A stretch of 33,004 nt of DNA. Source: an uncultured bacterium (GTDB lineage: Bacteria; Bacillota; Clostridia; Lachnospirales; Lachnospiraceae). Position numbers and translations under genes: made by a program. Under the pieces are notes generated by a model, which ran no database searches, was not told the origin of the DNA, and saw only the letters and a list, made by a program, of their open reading frames with translations. Location of the stretch: NCBI GenBank assembly GCA_947177425.1, contig CAMWUN010000041.1, forward strand, positions 1 to 33,004, written 5' to 3'. Positions 24,841 to 32,686 of the stretch are shown here, in pieces. Each line of letters begins with the position of its first letter. Position 1 is the first letter of the stretch.

Positions 24841-26576
24841 GCGCCTGCCCCCTCTTTCTTCTCAAACTGGCTGTAATAGATCTCCTGATAAGTCTCACAA
24901 TCCTTAAGCAGTTCCTCATGCCTGCCCATGCCAATTACCCTTCCGTCATCCAGCACAATAATCTGGTCTGCATGGAGCATGGAAGAGGCTCTCTGGGACA
25001 CAATAAAGACCGTGGTCTGCCCCGGCATTTCCTTAATAGACTTTCTAAGAGCGGCGTCTGTTGCATAGTCAAGGGCTGACGCGCTGTCGTCGAGAATAAG
25101 GATTTCCGGTTTTTTCACCAATGCTCTTGCTATGGAGAGACGCTGTTTCTGTCCGCCCGAGAGATTTCGTCCCTCCTGCTCAATCATCTCATCCAGCTTT
25201 CCTTCCTTCTGCATCACAAACTCTTCCGCCTGGGCAGTCCTTAAAGCCTCCCAAAGTTCTTCATCAGTAGCATTTTCATTGCCCCAGAGAAGATTTTCAC
25301 GGATAGTCCCTTTAAACAATACTGCTTTCTGCATTACCACGCCGATTTTATCCCGGAGGCTGGCCAGGTCATATTCCCTCACGTCCCTGCCGTCCACCCT
25401 AACTGCTCCCTTTTCCACATCATAAAATCTGGGAATAAGGTTCACAAGGGAAGACTTCCCTGAACCGGTACCTCCAATTACACCGATAGTGCTGCCCTTT
25501 TCCGCCTTAAAATGAATGTCCGTAAGGGCTTCCTCACCTCCCTGATGGTACCGCAGAACCACATGGTCAAATTCCACTGTCCCAACCGTTGTCCCTGCTG
25601 CTTTCCCATCCGCAGGGGAAACCTGTCCCATACCTGCCTGAATTTCAAAAATACTTTCTATTCTGTTGCCACATGCCACTGCTTTCGTCACAGTGATAAT
25701 CAGATTTGCCAGCTTTACAAGCTCCACTAAAATCTGGGACATGTAATTCACTAAGGCCACCACCTGTCCCTGTGTCAGAATCCCTGCCTCCACCCGGAGA
25801 GCCCCCACATAAATAAGCGTCATCAGCCCTCCGTTAATTACAATATAGGTAAGGGGGTTCATAAGGGCCGAAACCCTGCCTGCAAATTCCTGCACATGCT
25901 TTAAGCTGTCTGTCTCTTTGTCAAATTTCTGTATTTCGTGAGCCTCCTCCCCAAAGGCACGGATGACTCTCACCCCGGTAAGGTTTTCCCGCGTTATGCC
26001 CAGCACCCTGTCAAGGCCCTCCTGAACCTTCTTAAACATGGGAATGCTAATCAGCATAATGCCAAAAACAATAACCGACAATACGGGAATCACCACCACA
26101 AAAATCAGCGCCGCCTTTACATCCACCGTAAAGGCCATAATCATTGCGCCAAATACAATGAAAGGAGAACGTAAGAATAGGCGCAGCACCAGATTTACTC
26201 CGGACTGCACCTGATTGATGTCACTTGTCATTCTGGTGATTAATGTGGATGTTCCTTCCTTATCCATCTGGGAAAAAGAAAGGCTCTGAATATGCGCAAA
26301 CAGCCCGTGGCGCAGTTTTGCGGCAAAACCTACCGCCGCCTTCGCCGCAAAATACTGGGCCGTCACCGAACAGACAAGGCCAATAAGCCCCAGTGCCGCC
26401 ATCACCAGACACATCCGTATGATATACCCCTTATCACTATTGGCAATCCCCACATCAATCATGGATGCCACCACCAAAGGCACAATAAGTTCAAAAGAAG
26501 CCTCCAGTAATTTAAACAGAGGCCCTAACACGCTTTCTTTTTTGTAATCTTTCAGATAAACAAGAAGTTTTCTCAT
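24837..26576 (-). CDS. ABC exporter half-transporter with degenerate ATP site
   Basis: 579 residues: six membrane helices (about 15-300) and a nucleotide-binding domain (335-579). Walker A GGTGSGKSS (368-376) and signature NLSGGQKQRLS are normal, but the catalytic glutamate after Walker B is Asp497 (LILDDSAS) and the switch histidine is Gln528 (IVSQRAS). Such changes are the hallmark of the subunit carrying the non-hydrolysing site in heterodimeric exporters such as TM287/288 and BmrCD. GGAGG lies before the ATG. The 99-base gap to the SufB-like gene holds a hairpin (arms ACATCT/AGATGT, about 26597-26629) but no T run. Confidence 0.92.
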   Translation of the reverse strand: MRKLLVYLKDYKKESVLGPLFKLLEASFELIVPLVVASMIDVGIANSDKGYIIRMCLVMAALGLIGLVCSVTAQYFAAKAAVGFAAKLRHGLFAHIQSLSFSQMDKEGTSTLITRMTSDINQVQSGVNLVLRLFLRSPFIVFGAMIMAFTVDVKAALIFVVVIPVLSVIVFGIMLISIPMFKKVQEGLDRVLGITRENLTGVRVIRAFGEEAHEIQKFDKETDSLKHVQEFAGRVSALMNPLTYIVINGGLMTLIYVGALRVEAGILTQGQVVALVNYMSQILVELVKLANLIITVTKAVACGNRIESIFEIQAGMGQVSPADGKAAGTTVGTVEFDHVVLRYHQGGEEALTDIHFKAEKGSTIGVIGGTGSGKSSLVNLIPRFYDVEKGAVRVDGRDVREYDLASLRDKIGVVMQKAVLFKGTIRENLLWGNENATDEELWEALRTAQAEEFVMQKEGKLDEMIEQEGRNLSGGQKQRLSIARALVKKPEILILDDSASALDYATDAALRKSIKEMPGQTTVFIVSQRASSMLHADQIIVLDDGRVIGMGRHEELLKDCETYQEIYYSQFEKKEGAGA

Positions 26577-26675
26577 TTCAATCCTCCATGCCGGAACATC
26601 TTCCGCGCAGATGCGCAGGCCAGATGTCAGATTCGGCTCTGCCGCTCTAATTCATACAGCCGGCAAAGTTCTGGT

Positions 26676-27602
26676 CTAATTCAGGAAATTCTCTATAATA
26701 ACTGCTTCCGCCGCTTCATCGCCAAGGCCGAAGGTGTTCAGTTTAATCATCTGCTCATTGTTGATTCTGCCGATGGCCGCTTCATGTATGATGGCGGCAT
26801 CCACATGCTTGGCGTCAATCTCCGGTATGGAGCAGACCTGGGCCTGGTCCATAATGATAGAATCGCACTGGACATGGGCACGGCACAGGGCATTTCCAAT
26901 TGCTTTAGGATGGAATACCTGCCGGGAATTCCCTCTTGCCACAGAACGTGAAATAATCTGCGCCGAACTTCCCGGGCCGTTCAAATGAATATCCATATCG
27001 GAAACAGCGCTCTGGTTGTCATGGGTCATCAGCTTCTCAACCACAAACAGTTTTGCCCCCTCTCCCAGTTCCACCTGGGTTTCACGCTTTGTAGAGTCCA
27101 CGCCCTTAATCTGGGCTGTATCCAGGGTAAAAACAGAGTCCTTCCCGACGATAATCTTTGTCACCGGATTTAAAATCCTGGCTCCCGTCCCTTCTCCTTC
27201 GCCGTAATGCTTTTCCTCATAACGCACATTGGCATTTTCCCCCACATGGAACGTATGAATCCCGTCATGGCGGCTGTCATCGCATCCGCTGTTATGGATA
27301 CCGCATCCTGCTACGATTGTCACCTGTGCACCGTCTCCAATATAAAAATCGTTATATACCTCATCCGTCATCCCCGAAGCTGCCACCACTACAGGAATAT
27401 GCACCTGCTCTCCCTTTGTCTCCCCGCTGATGTAAACGTCGATTCCCTGTTTATCTTCTTTCCGTTTAATTGTAATATGCTCAGTATTCCCATGACAGAG
27501 AGAATACCCGTTGTATCTAAGATTGTAAGCGCCTTCCTGCTTAAATCCTTCGCTGTCTATTTTTTCAAGAATAGATTCTGTTACCTGATCGATATTAGCC
27601 AC
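26676..27602 (-). CDS. sufB: Short SufB/SufD-family Fe-S cluster scaffold protein
   Basis: 308 residues, clearly shorter than canonical SufB (about 470-500) and lacking its N-terminal domain. The beta-helix core is recognisable by VAGCGIHNSG, ARGNSRQVFHPKAIGNALCRAHVQCDS and the conserved end CSIPEIDAKHVDAAIIHEAAIGRINNEQ. Several cysteines and the conserved HEAAIGRI histidine-glutamate are present. The GTG at 27602 is chosen because AGGAAGAGG lies just upstream; a TTG start seven codons earlier would overlap it. It follows sufC by 28 bases. With SufC alone it resembles the minimal SUF-like (SMS) arrangement of archaea and strict anaerobes. No sufS, sufU or sufD is beside it. Confidence 0.85.
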   Translation of the reverse strand: MANIDQVTESILEKIDSEGFKQEGAYNLRYNGYSLCHGNTEHITIKRKEDKQGIDVYISGETKGEQVHIPVVVAASGMTDEVYNDFYIGDGAQVTIVAGCGIHNSGCDDSRHDGIHTFHVGENANVRYEEKHYGEGEGTGARILNPVTKIIVGKDSVFTLDTAQIKGVDSTKRETQVELGEGAKLFVVEKLMTHDNQSAVSDMDIHLNGPGSSAQIISRSVARGNSRQVFHPKAIGNALCRAHVQCDSIIMDQAQVCSIPEIDAKHVDAAIIHEAAIGRINNEQMIKLNTFGLGDEAAEAVIIENFLN

Positions 27603-27630
27603 TGTCCTCTTCCTTTCTGTCAAAATTTCT

Positions 27631-28362
27631 TTATGCCCTGTGCGCCGGATTCATGCAGACGCATCCCGTATTTTCATTCACAAGAGTTGGGAAAACATTT
27701 TCCCTTGTGTCAAGGGATTCCACTTTTCCGTCCCTGACTACCATGATTCTGTCCGCCATTTGTATAATCCTCTCCTGATGGGAAATCAGGATAAGGCTTT
27801 CCTTTTTATTTTCGTGAAGTTTTTCAAACTGCTTTACCAGCATGGAAAAACTCCACAAGTCAATGCCTGCCTCCGGCTCGTCAAAAATACATATTTTATG
27901 GGGCTTTGCCAGCACCGTCGCTATCTCCAGGCGCTTCATCTCCCCACCTGAAAGGGTATTGTCCACCTCCCGGTCTATATACTCTCTTGCGCACAGCCCC
28001 ACGCCGCTTAGATAATCACAGCATTTACTCTCTGGCATCTCATAGCCTGCCGCAAGGGACAAAAGCCTCTTTACAGTCATGCCCTTAAATCTGGGCGGCT
28101 GCTGAAAAGCAAAGCCGATTCCCATATTGGCCCGCTGGGCAATACTTAAACCGGTAATATCCACGCCGTCCATGACAATATTGCCACTGTCCGGCTTTTC
28201 AATCCCCATCATCAGCTTCGCAAGGGTGGATTTGCCGCCCCCGTTAGGCCCTGTAATTACCAGCATTTCCCCGTCTTCTACCGTAAAACTTACATCTTCT
28301 ATAATACTTTTTTCCACACCGTTATCAAGGGGATGGAATACCAAATTTTTAACTTCCAGCAT
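27631..28362 (-). CDS. sufC: SufC-type ATPase of Fe-S cluster assembly
   Basis: 243 residues, usual size for SufC (about 250). Walker A GPNGGGKSTLAKL, signature LSGGEMKRLEIA, and Walker B with the acidic end CIFDEPEAGIDLW are plain; the EAGID variant and GGEMKR are typical of SufC rather than of importer ATPases. The ATG at 28362 (MLEVKNLVFH) is preferred to the upstream start at 28425 since it begins at the family's first beta strand and has GAGGT upstream. It drives cluster assembly on the SufB-like protein encoded next in the operon. Cytoplasmic. Confidence 0.92.
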   Translation of the reverse strand: MLEVKNLVFHPLDNGVEKSIIEDVSFTVEDGEMLVITGPNGGGKSTLAKLMMGIEKPDSGNIVMDGVDITGLSIAQRANMGIGFAFQQPPRFKGMTVKRLLSLAAGYEMPESKCCDYLSGVGLCAREYIDREVDNTLSGGEMKRLEIATVLAKPHKICIFDEPEAGIDLWSFSMLVKQFEKLHENKKESLILISHQERIIQMADRIMVVRDGKVESLDTRENVFPTLVNENTGCVCMNPAHRA

Positions 28363-28440
28363 ATCTGACCTCGTTTCTGCGCAGCATCCGGCACATATAA
28401 GTATATCCGGTCTTTGCCGCTGCAAATTCCTCCATATTCG

Positions 28441-29325
28441 TTATTGCAAATATTCATCAAACTTTTCATTTGTTTCATTCAGAAAAACAATTCCCAGAAT
28501 TCCAGGCCCCGTGTGGGCGCCAATGGCGCATCCAACCCGGCTCTCCAGAAGCCCTTTTACATGGTAACGCTCTTTAAGCTGGGTTTTAATGTAATCATAG
28601 GCTTCTTTATCCATACCGTAGCACACGCCTACCACCTGGTTTTCCAGATTCTTTCCCTTCTCGCCCACCATATCAAGTATCCGCTTCTGGGCCTTCTTCC
28701 ATCCGCGCACCTTCTCTACTGCTTTCAGGGAGCCATTTTCATCCACGATGATAACAGGCTTGATATCCAGAACCGTCCCTGCAAGGAACGATGTCCTGCT
28801 AAGGCGTCCTCCTTTAAACAGATAGTCAAGCTCCATTACTGTTACCGCATGTTCCATATGCTGGCAGAAGAAATATGCCGCCTCAATCAGAAGTTCTTTC
28901 GGCGCTCCGTTTTTCTGCATGCGCAACAGTCGTTCCACCACCAGCCCATAGCCTACAGACGCACATTTTGTATCAATAATTGTAATTTTAAAATCAGGAT
29001 ATTCCTCCAGCACTTCCTCATATGCCAGTTTCGCCGCATTAAACGTCCCTGCAATTCCCGTGGAAAAGCATAAATACAGCACCTCATCCCCTCTCTGCGC
29101 AAAAGGAAGAAAATGTTCATGGAACATATACTGATTAATATGGTAAGTCTTAATCTCTCTGCCTGATGCCTGTATCTTATAAAATTCATCCGGGAAAATC
29201 GTCTCACCGTCAAAGTAATCTTTTCCCTCTATGGTAACAGGAGTCGGCATTACATGAAGATTATACTCCCTGATTACGCTCTCCGGCACATCGGAGGCAG
29301 AGTCTGTGATAATACAAAAAGCCAT
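28441..29325 (-). CDS. DegV family fatty-acid-binding protein
   Basis: 294 residues. The DegV fold is shown by ITDSASDVPESV at the N-terminus, PTPVTIEGKDYFDGE, the ligand-binding CFSTGIAGTFNAA block, and VGYGLVVERL. Proteins of this family bind fatty acids; in many Firmicutes they are FakB subunits that present fatty acids to the FakA kinase for phosphorylation. No fakA gene is in the window. The ATG at 29325 was selected because AAGGAGAAGAAAG directly precedes it; the longer frame to 29394 has no ribosome binding site. Upstream of sufC by 78 bases on the same strand, so it may be co-transcribed. Confidence 0.92.
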   Translation of the reverse strand: MAFCIITDSASDVPESVIREYNLHVMPTPVTIEGKDYFDGETIFPDEFYKIQASGREIKTYHINQYMFHEHFLPFAQRGDEVLYLCFSTGIAGTFNAAKLAYEEVLEEYPDFKITIIDTKCASVGYGLVVERLLRMQKNGAPKELLIEAAYFFCQHMEHAVTVMELDYLFKGGRLSRTSFLAGTVLDIKPVIIVDENGSLKAVEKVRGWKKAQKRILDMVGEKGKNLENQVVGVCYGMDKEAYDYIKTQLKERYHVKGLLESRVGCAIGAHTGPGILGIVFLNETNEKFDEYLQ

Positions 29326-29431
29326 CTTTCTTCTCCTTAACCTTTTTATAAAAATTTCCAATATTACTATACTACATTTAATGATTTTGTGCATCTTAAA
29401 AATTTATAAGCATAGTATAAAGAAAAAATGG

Positions 29432-29500
29432 TACATTTCAAAGGTTATCCGGCGGCTGGCGCGCATCCCGGACGGCTGGCAGGATAACCTTTGAAATGTA
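29432..29500 (+). repeat. 69-base imperfect palindrome with 19-bp perfect arms
   Basis: Left arm 29432-29450 and right arm 29482-29500 are exact reverse complements (TACATTTCAAAGGTTATCC). The 31-base centre is GC-rich and contains two copies of CGGCTGGC (29453-29460, 29473-29480). No T run follows. It lies in the divergent region between the DegV gene and the superoxide dismutase gene and ends 26 bases before the latter's start. Confidence 0.9.
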
Positions 29501-29526
29501 AAACAAAAATCTATAGGAATGATACT

Positions 29527-30024
29527 ATGTACCGTAATCAGATTACACCCAGAATTAATTTTCTACAGTTATTATCATATGAGCGTCCCGATGCTGCCGC
29601 ATGGATTACCGGCAATACCGAATATCCCCGGCTCAGCGGTCTTGTGAAATTTTACCAGACTTCTTATGATGGGATATTGGTGGAAGCGGAAGTTTTTAAT
29701 CTTCCCAATATAGACGAACCGGGCGCCAGCAATTTTTATGCCATGCATATCCACGATGTGGGCGACTGCACTGGCAATTTCCAGAATACCGGAAACCACT
29801 ATAATCCCGGGCAGACTCCCCACCCGGATCATGCCGGCGATTTGCTTCCACTGATGGGCAATCAGGGCTACGCCTGGTCAGCTTTCTATGATAAAAGATT
29901 CACTTTGGATGAAATTATAGGCAGATCCGTTATCATCCATTCAGGACGCGATGACTTTACCTCCCAGCCCTCCGGTGATTCCGGCACAAAAATCGGATGC
30001 GGTGTCATCAAGCGTACTATATAA
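29527..30024 (+). CDS. sodC: Cu/Zn superoxide dismutase family protein, no signal peptide
   Basis: 165 residues. Set beside eukaryotic SOD1, all metal ligands can be placed: His74 and His76 (HIH), bridging His91, His99, His102 and Asp105 (PHPDHAGDL), and His138 (IHSGRDDF). Cys81 and Cys158 can form the conserved disulfide, and an arginine equivalent to the active-site Arg may be missing near TSQPSGDSGTKIGCGVI. There is no secretion signal, unlike most bacterial SodC. The ATG at 29527 is chosen because AGGAAT lies just before it and the longer frame (29491) starts inside the palindrome. Predicted role: superoxide removal in the cytoplasm, though some family members (such as YojM) lack activity. 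Monocistronic. Confidence 0.88.
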   Translation: MYRNQITPRINFLQLLSYERPDAAAWITGNTEYPRLSGLVKFYQTSYDGILVEAEVFNLPNIDEPGASNFYAMHIHDVGDCTGNFQNTGNHYNPGQTPHPDHAGDLLPLMGNQGYAWSAFYDKRFTLDEIIGRSVIIHSGRDDFTSQPSGDSGTKIGCGVIKRTI

Positions 30025-30144
30025 ATTTTCCGCTCTTAGATGGAAAGAATCTCCTGCGGACATTGGGAGTATATCATTTTTCTGCCGGCTGGTGTTTCTA
30101 TATCTAAGGGCCTGGGGACTTAGAGCCATTTTTCCTAAACAGGC

Positions 30145-30182
30145 GGCCCGGACTGTTTCTATCCAGCCCGGGCCTGTGTTTT
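30145..30182 (+). terminator. GC-rich terminator after the SOD gene
   Basis: GGCCCGG-A-CTG (30145-30155) pairs with CAG-C-CCGGGCC (30164-30174), one A-C mismatch, eight-base loop, followed by TGTGTTTT. It ends transcription from the SOD gene about 120 bases after its stop. The rest of 30025-30323 has no coding features. Confidence 0.75.
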
Positions 30183-30282
30183 CTGACGCGTCCTTAAAAC
30201 TGCTTTCCGCCAAACAGACGCCGCAATCTTTATCGATCTTTCTATTAATCCTCCATGCCCCAACGCGGCATCTCAAATCCTT

Positions 30283-30328
30283 AGTAGTTCTTAGCGAAAC
30301 AGCCTTTGCTGTGAGCTTTAGAACTACT
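30283..30328. other. Branched stem-loop overlapping the stop codon of the small purine-operon gene
   Basis: AGTAGTTCT (30283-30291) and AGAACTACT (30320-30328) pair perfectly; inside, AGC/GCT and a CAGC...GCTG hairpin continue the structure. The minus-strand TAG stop at 30326-30324 falls within the first arm. There is no T run, so it is not a classical terminator; possibly a 3' stabilising structure. Confidence 0.55.
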
Positions 30329-30548
30329 TACTTTTCACCCTGTCTTCTTCCAAGTCAAAAAGCTTCCCTGTGGCAAAAGGGCTTCCTACATCGCACCTTC
30401 CATGATGGTATGCTTTTTGTATGTCCCCCTCCATAACTTCACCGGAAGTCTCCACCTTTATTCGGGAGACCCCTGTCTGTGTCATAGTGTCAAGCATATT
30501 AACTATTGCATTTATATTATCTGTCTCATTGCCAATTCTATTATCCAT
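30324..30548 (-). CDS. Small conserved-looking protein of unknown function in the purine operon
   Basis: 74 residues. I do not recognise a domain. The N-terminal half is helical (NRIGNETDNINAIVNMLDTMTQTG), followed by a short beta strand VSRIKVETSG and a polar end with HHGRCDVGSPFATGK, which has a histidine pair and one cysteine that could bind a metal. AGGAG before the second ATG (30548) supports translation; the first ATG at 30551 is too close to it. It follows the AICAR transformylase by 59 bases on the same strand. Short but with good ribosome binding site, no overlap and sensible composition, so probably real. Role unknown, perhaps linked to one-carbon or purine metabolism. Confidence 0.65.
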   Translation of the reverse strand: MDNRIGNETDNINAIVNMLDTMTQTGVSRIKVETSGEVMEGDIQKAYHHGRCDVGSPFATGKLFDLEEDRVKSK

Positions 30549-30607
30549 CATTTCTCCTACAGCCTTTTAAGTCTTACTGCCGTGAAAGTATATCCAGACA
30601 GAAAACA

Positions 30608-31786
30608 TTAATGGTGAAATAGCCGGATGCCTGTAAATGCCATCACCATATCATATTTATCACAACACGCAATTACAAGTTCATCGCGGACTGACCCTCC
30701 GGGCTGTGCAATGTATTTGACACCGCTCTTATATGCCCTCTCAATATTATCCGAAAAGGGGAAAAATGCGTCCGACCCTAAAGTCACATCCCTGTTTCCA
30801 TCCAGCCATGCCCTCTTTTCTTCCCTTGTAAACACAGGGGGCTTCACCTTAAAACGTTTCTGCCACTCCCCTTCGCGGAGCACATCCTCATATTCATCTC
30901 CAATATAGACGTCAATGGCATTGTCTCTGTCAGCCCGCCCTAAAGTATCGATAAACGCAAGATCCATCACCTGAGGGGCCTGGCGCAGATACCAGTTATC
31001 GGCTTTCTGGCCTGCCAGTCTGGTACAATGTATGCGGGACTGCTGTCCTGCGCCGATACCGATAGCCTGTCCGTCCTTCACATAGCAGACGGAATTGGAC
31101 TGGGTATATTTAAGGGTGATAAGGGCAATCTTCATATCAATCAGGGCAGACTCCGGTACCTCTGTGTTCTTCGTCACAATATTTGAGAGCAGACCGCCGT
31201 CAATATCCAGTTCATTTCTGCCCTGTTCAAAGGTAATTCCAAATACCTGTTTTCTCTCAACCGGCGCAGGCACATAAGAAGGGTCAATCTGGATAATGTT
31301 ATAGTTTCCCTTTTTCTTGGCCATCAGAAGTTCCAGCGCTTCCGGCGTATATCCCGGCGCAATCACACCGTCAGAGACTTCCGGCTTAATCAGCCGTGCC
31401 GTATCCCTGTCACATACATCGGAAAGGGCAATGAAATCCCCGAAGGAAGACATTCTGTCCGCTCCTCTTGCCCTTGCATAAGCACAGGCCAGCGGGGATA
31501 ATTCTTCCTGTGTTTCCACCCAGTATATTTTCGCAAGAGTCTCTGTAAGAGGAAGCCCCACCGCAGCCCCTGCCGGGGAAACATGCTTAAAAGACGTTGC
31601 AGCCGGAAGCCCTGTTGCCTCCTTTAATTCCTTTACCAACTGCCATCCATTAAAGGCGTCCAGAAAATTAATATATCCCGGTTTACCGTTCAGAACCGTA
31701 ACCGGAAGGTCGCTGCCGTCTTCCATAAATATCCTGGAAGGTTTCTGGTTCGGGTTGCATCCATATTTTAGTTGTATTTCATTCAT
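30608..31786 (-). CDS. Stand-alone AICAR transformylase (PurH without its cyclohydrolase domain)
   Basis: 392 residues. The sequence matches the C-terminal AICAR transformylase half of PurH: LKYGCNPNQKP at the start, the catalytic Lys67-His68 pair in SFKHVSPAGAA, FGDFIALSD, LKYTQSNSVCYVKDGQAIGIGAGQQSRIHC and the final PFSDNIERA..GVKYIAQPGGSVRD. The N-terminal IMP cyclohydrolase part of bifunctional PurH (about 200 residues) is absent, not truncated: the gene has its own ribosome binding site (AGAGG) and Met. The enzyme adds a formyl group from 10-formyl-THF to AICAR to give FAICAR, the substrate of the PurO-type cyclohydrolase encoded 80 bases upstream. ATG at 31786 is preferred over a start 11 codons earlier. 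Cytoplasmic. Confidence 0.93.
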   Translation of the reverse strand: MNEIQLKYGCNPNQKPSRIFMEDGSDLPVTVLNGKPGYINFLDAFNGWQLVKELKEATGLPAATSFKHVSPAGAAVGLPLTETLAKIYWVETQEELSPLACAYARARGADRMSSFGDFIALSDVCDRDTARLIKPEVSDGVIAPGYTPEALELLMAKKKGNYNIIQIDPSYVPAPVERKQVFGITFEQGRNELDIDGGLLSNIVTKNTEVPESALIDMKIALITLKYTQSNSVCYVKDGQAIGIGAGQQSRIHCTRLAGQKADNWYLRQAPQVMDLAFIDTLGRADRDNAIDVYIGDEYEDVLREGEWQKRFKVKPPVFTREEKRAWLDGNRDVTLGSDAFFPFSDNIERAYKSGVKYIAQPGGSVRDELVIACCDKYDMVMAFTGIRLFHH

Positions 31787-31866
31787 TACTTTACCTCTTT
31801 TCTGTGTCTGTTTTCGCATATGGCAAAATTTAAAACCTGTCCGTATTTATTCTCTGTCCATGCGGC

Positions 31867-32580
31867 TTACATATTTTTATTTACGATGCGGGTCTCATAT
31901 TCTCCGGTTGCAATATCAATATATCTTACAAATAAAGAAACCTTATTGTCCTCATTTAAACTATTCCAGATGCTGTCTGTAAAATCATCAATTCCGCCCT
32001 CAATGCCCACCAGCCTGGGTTCGCCCTCAAAACTTGGCAGAGGATTCCCATCATGCATATAGGTGTGGATGAAATGCCCCTCACCCGCCGCAGGGTTCCC
32101 ATAAGCATAAGTATACCTGTTACAGCCCTCCGGACTTCCGTTATTACTTTTTAAGATGGACATTACATAATTATACTTCCCGTTTTCCACATTCATAAGT
32201 CCTGAAATCCTGGGCGTATAATTAGGCGCATCCGGTTCAAACTCCCGGCTCCGCAAAGACTGCTCAAAAGTAAGACCATTTTTAAGCCCCTCGTAAACCG
32301 TATCTGTCTGATCCCCATTGGTCACAATTGTACTGCATCCAAGTACCCTGACTGGCGCATAAATAATAAGGCTGGGATCCTCCAGTTTTGACGGATCAAA
32401 AGCTTCCGTCCTGATTCCCTCTCCTTCTTCCACAAAAATGCGGTTCCGGCTGTTGGAGCTCCTCCCCATGATAAAATAGGCAGTAACTGCCTTTTTCCCA
32501 TCCCTGGAAACACCGATTACAATACCCCTTCCCGGGTACTCATTTCCCGCAAGTTCTTCCATAAGCGACAACATTTTCAT
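31867..32580 (-). CDS. IMP cyclohydrolase, archaeal PurO-type
   Basis: 237 residues, similar in size to archaeal PurO (about 200). Recognisable blocks: ELAGNEYPGRGIVIGVS near the N-terminus, AYFIMGRSSNSRNRIF (about 35-50), GDQTDTVYEGL, EPDAPNYTPRISG and the end segments YAYGNPAAGEGHFIHTYMHDG. Family name IMP_cyclohyd. It closes the ring of FAICAR to IMP, the last step of purine synthesis. The protein pairs functionally with the stand-alone AICAR transformylase downstream. The ATG at 32580 has GGAGG eight bases upstream; the longer frame to 32712 would translate the riboswitch and is rejected. Confidence 0.88.
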   Translation of the reverse strand: MKMLSLMEELAGNEYPGRGIVIGVSRDGKKAVTAYFIMGRSSNSRNRIFVEEGEGIRTEAFDPSKLEDPSLIIYAPVRVLGCSTIVTNGDQTDTVYEGLKNGLTFEQSLRSREFEPDAPNYTPRISGLMNVENGKYNYVMSILKSNNGSPEGCNRYTYAYGNPAAGEGHFIHTYMHDGNPLPSFEGEPRLVGIEGGIDDFTDSIWNSLNEDNKVSLFVRYIDIATGEYETRIVNKNM

Positions 32581-32642
32581 TTCCTTTCCCTCCATAATTG
32601 AATTACAAACTCTGCCACGCTTCACATGCCATCTTATTGTAT

Positions 32643-32686
32643 AAAAAACGTCTGGACATACTGCACCACAGCAGACTGCCCAGACG
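32643..32686 (-). terminator. Terminator of the purine riboswitch
   Basis: On the minus strand CGTCTGG and CCAGACG (7 bp) enclose a loop containing a smaller CTGC/GCAG hairpin, and TTTTTT follows. The left arm is part of the aptamer's conserved 3' pseudoknot segment, so ligand binding and terminator folding exclude each other. Confidence 0.9.

Noticed and set aside
27603-27623. TTGACA upstream of the SufB-like gene as a -35 box
   Set aside because: It overlaps the ribosome binding region just before the start codon, so no promoter could fit; the same chance string occurs before the LplB gene.
29491-29526. Twelve-codon extension of the SOD protein
   Set aside because: It starts inside the right arm of the palindrome and lacks a ribosome binding site; ATG at 29527 has one.
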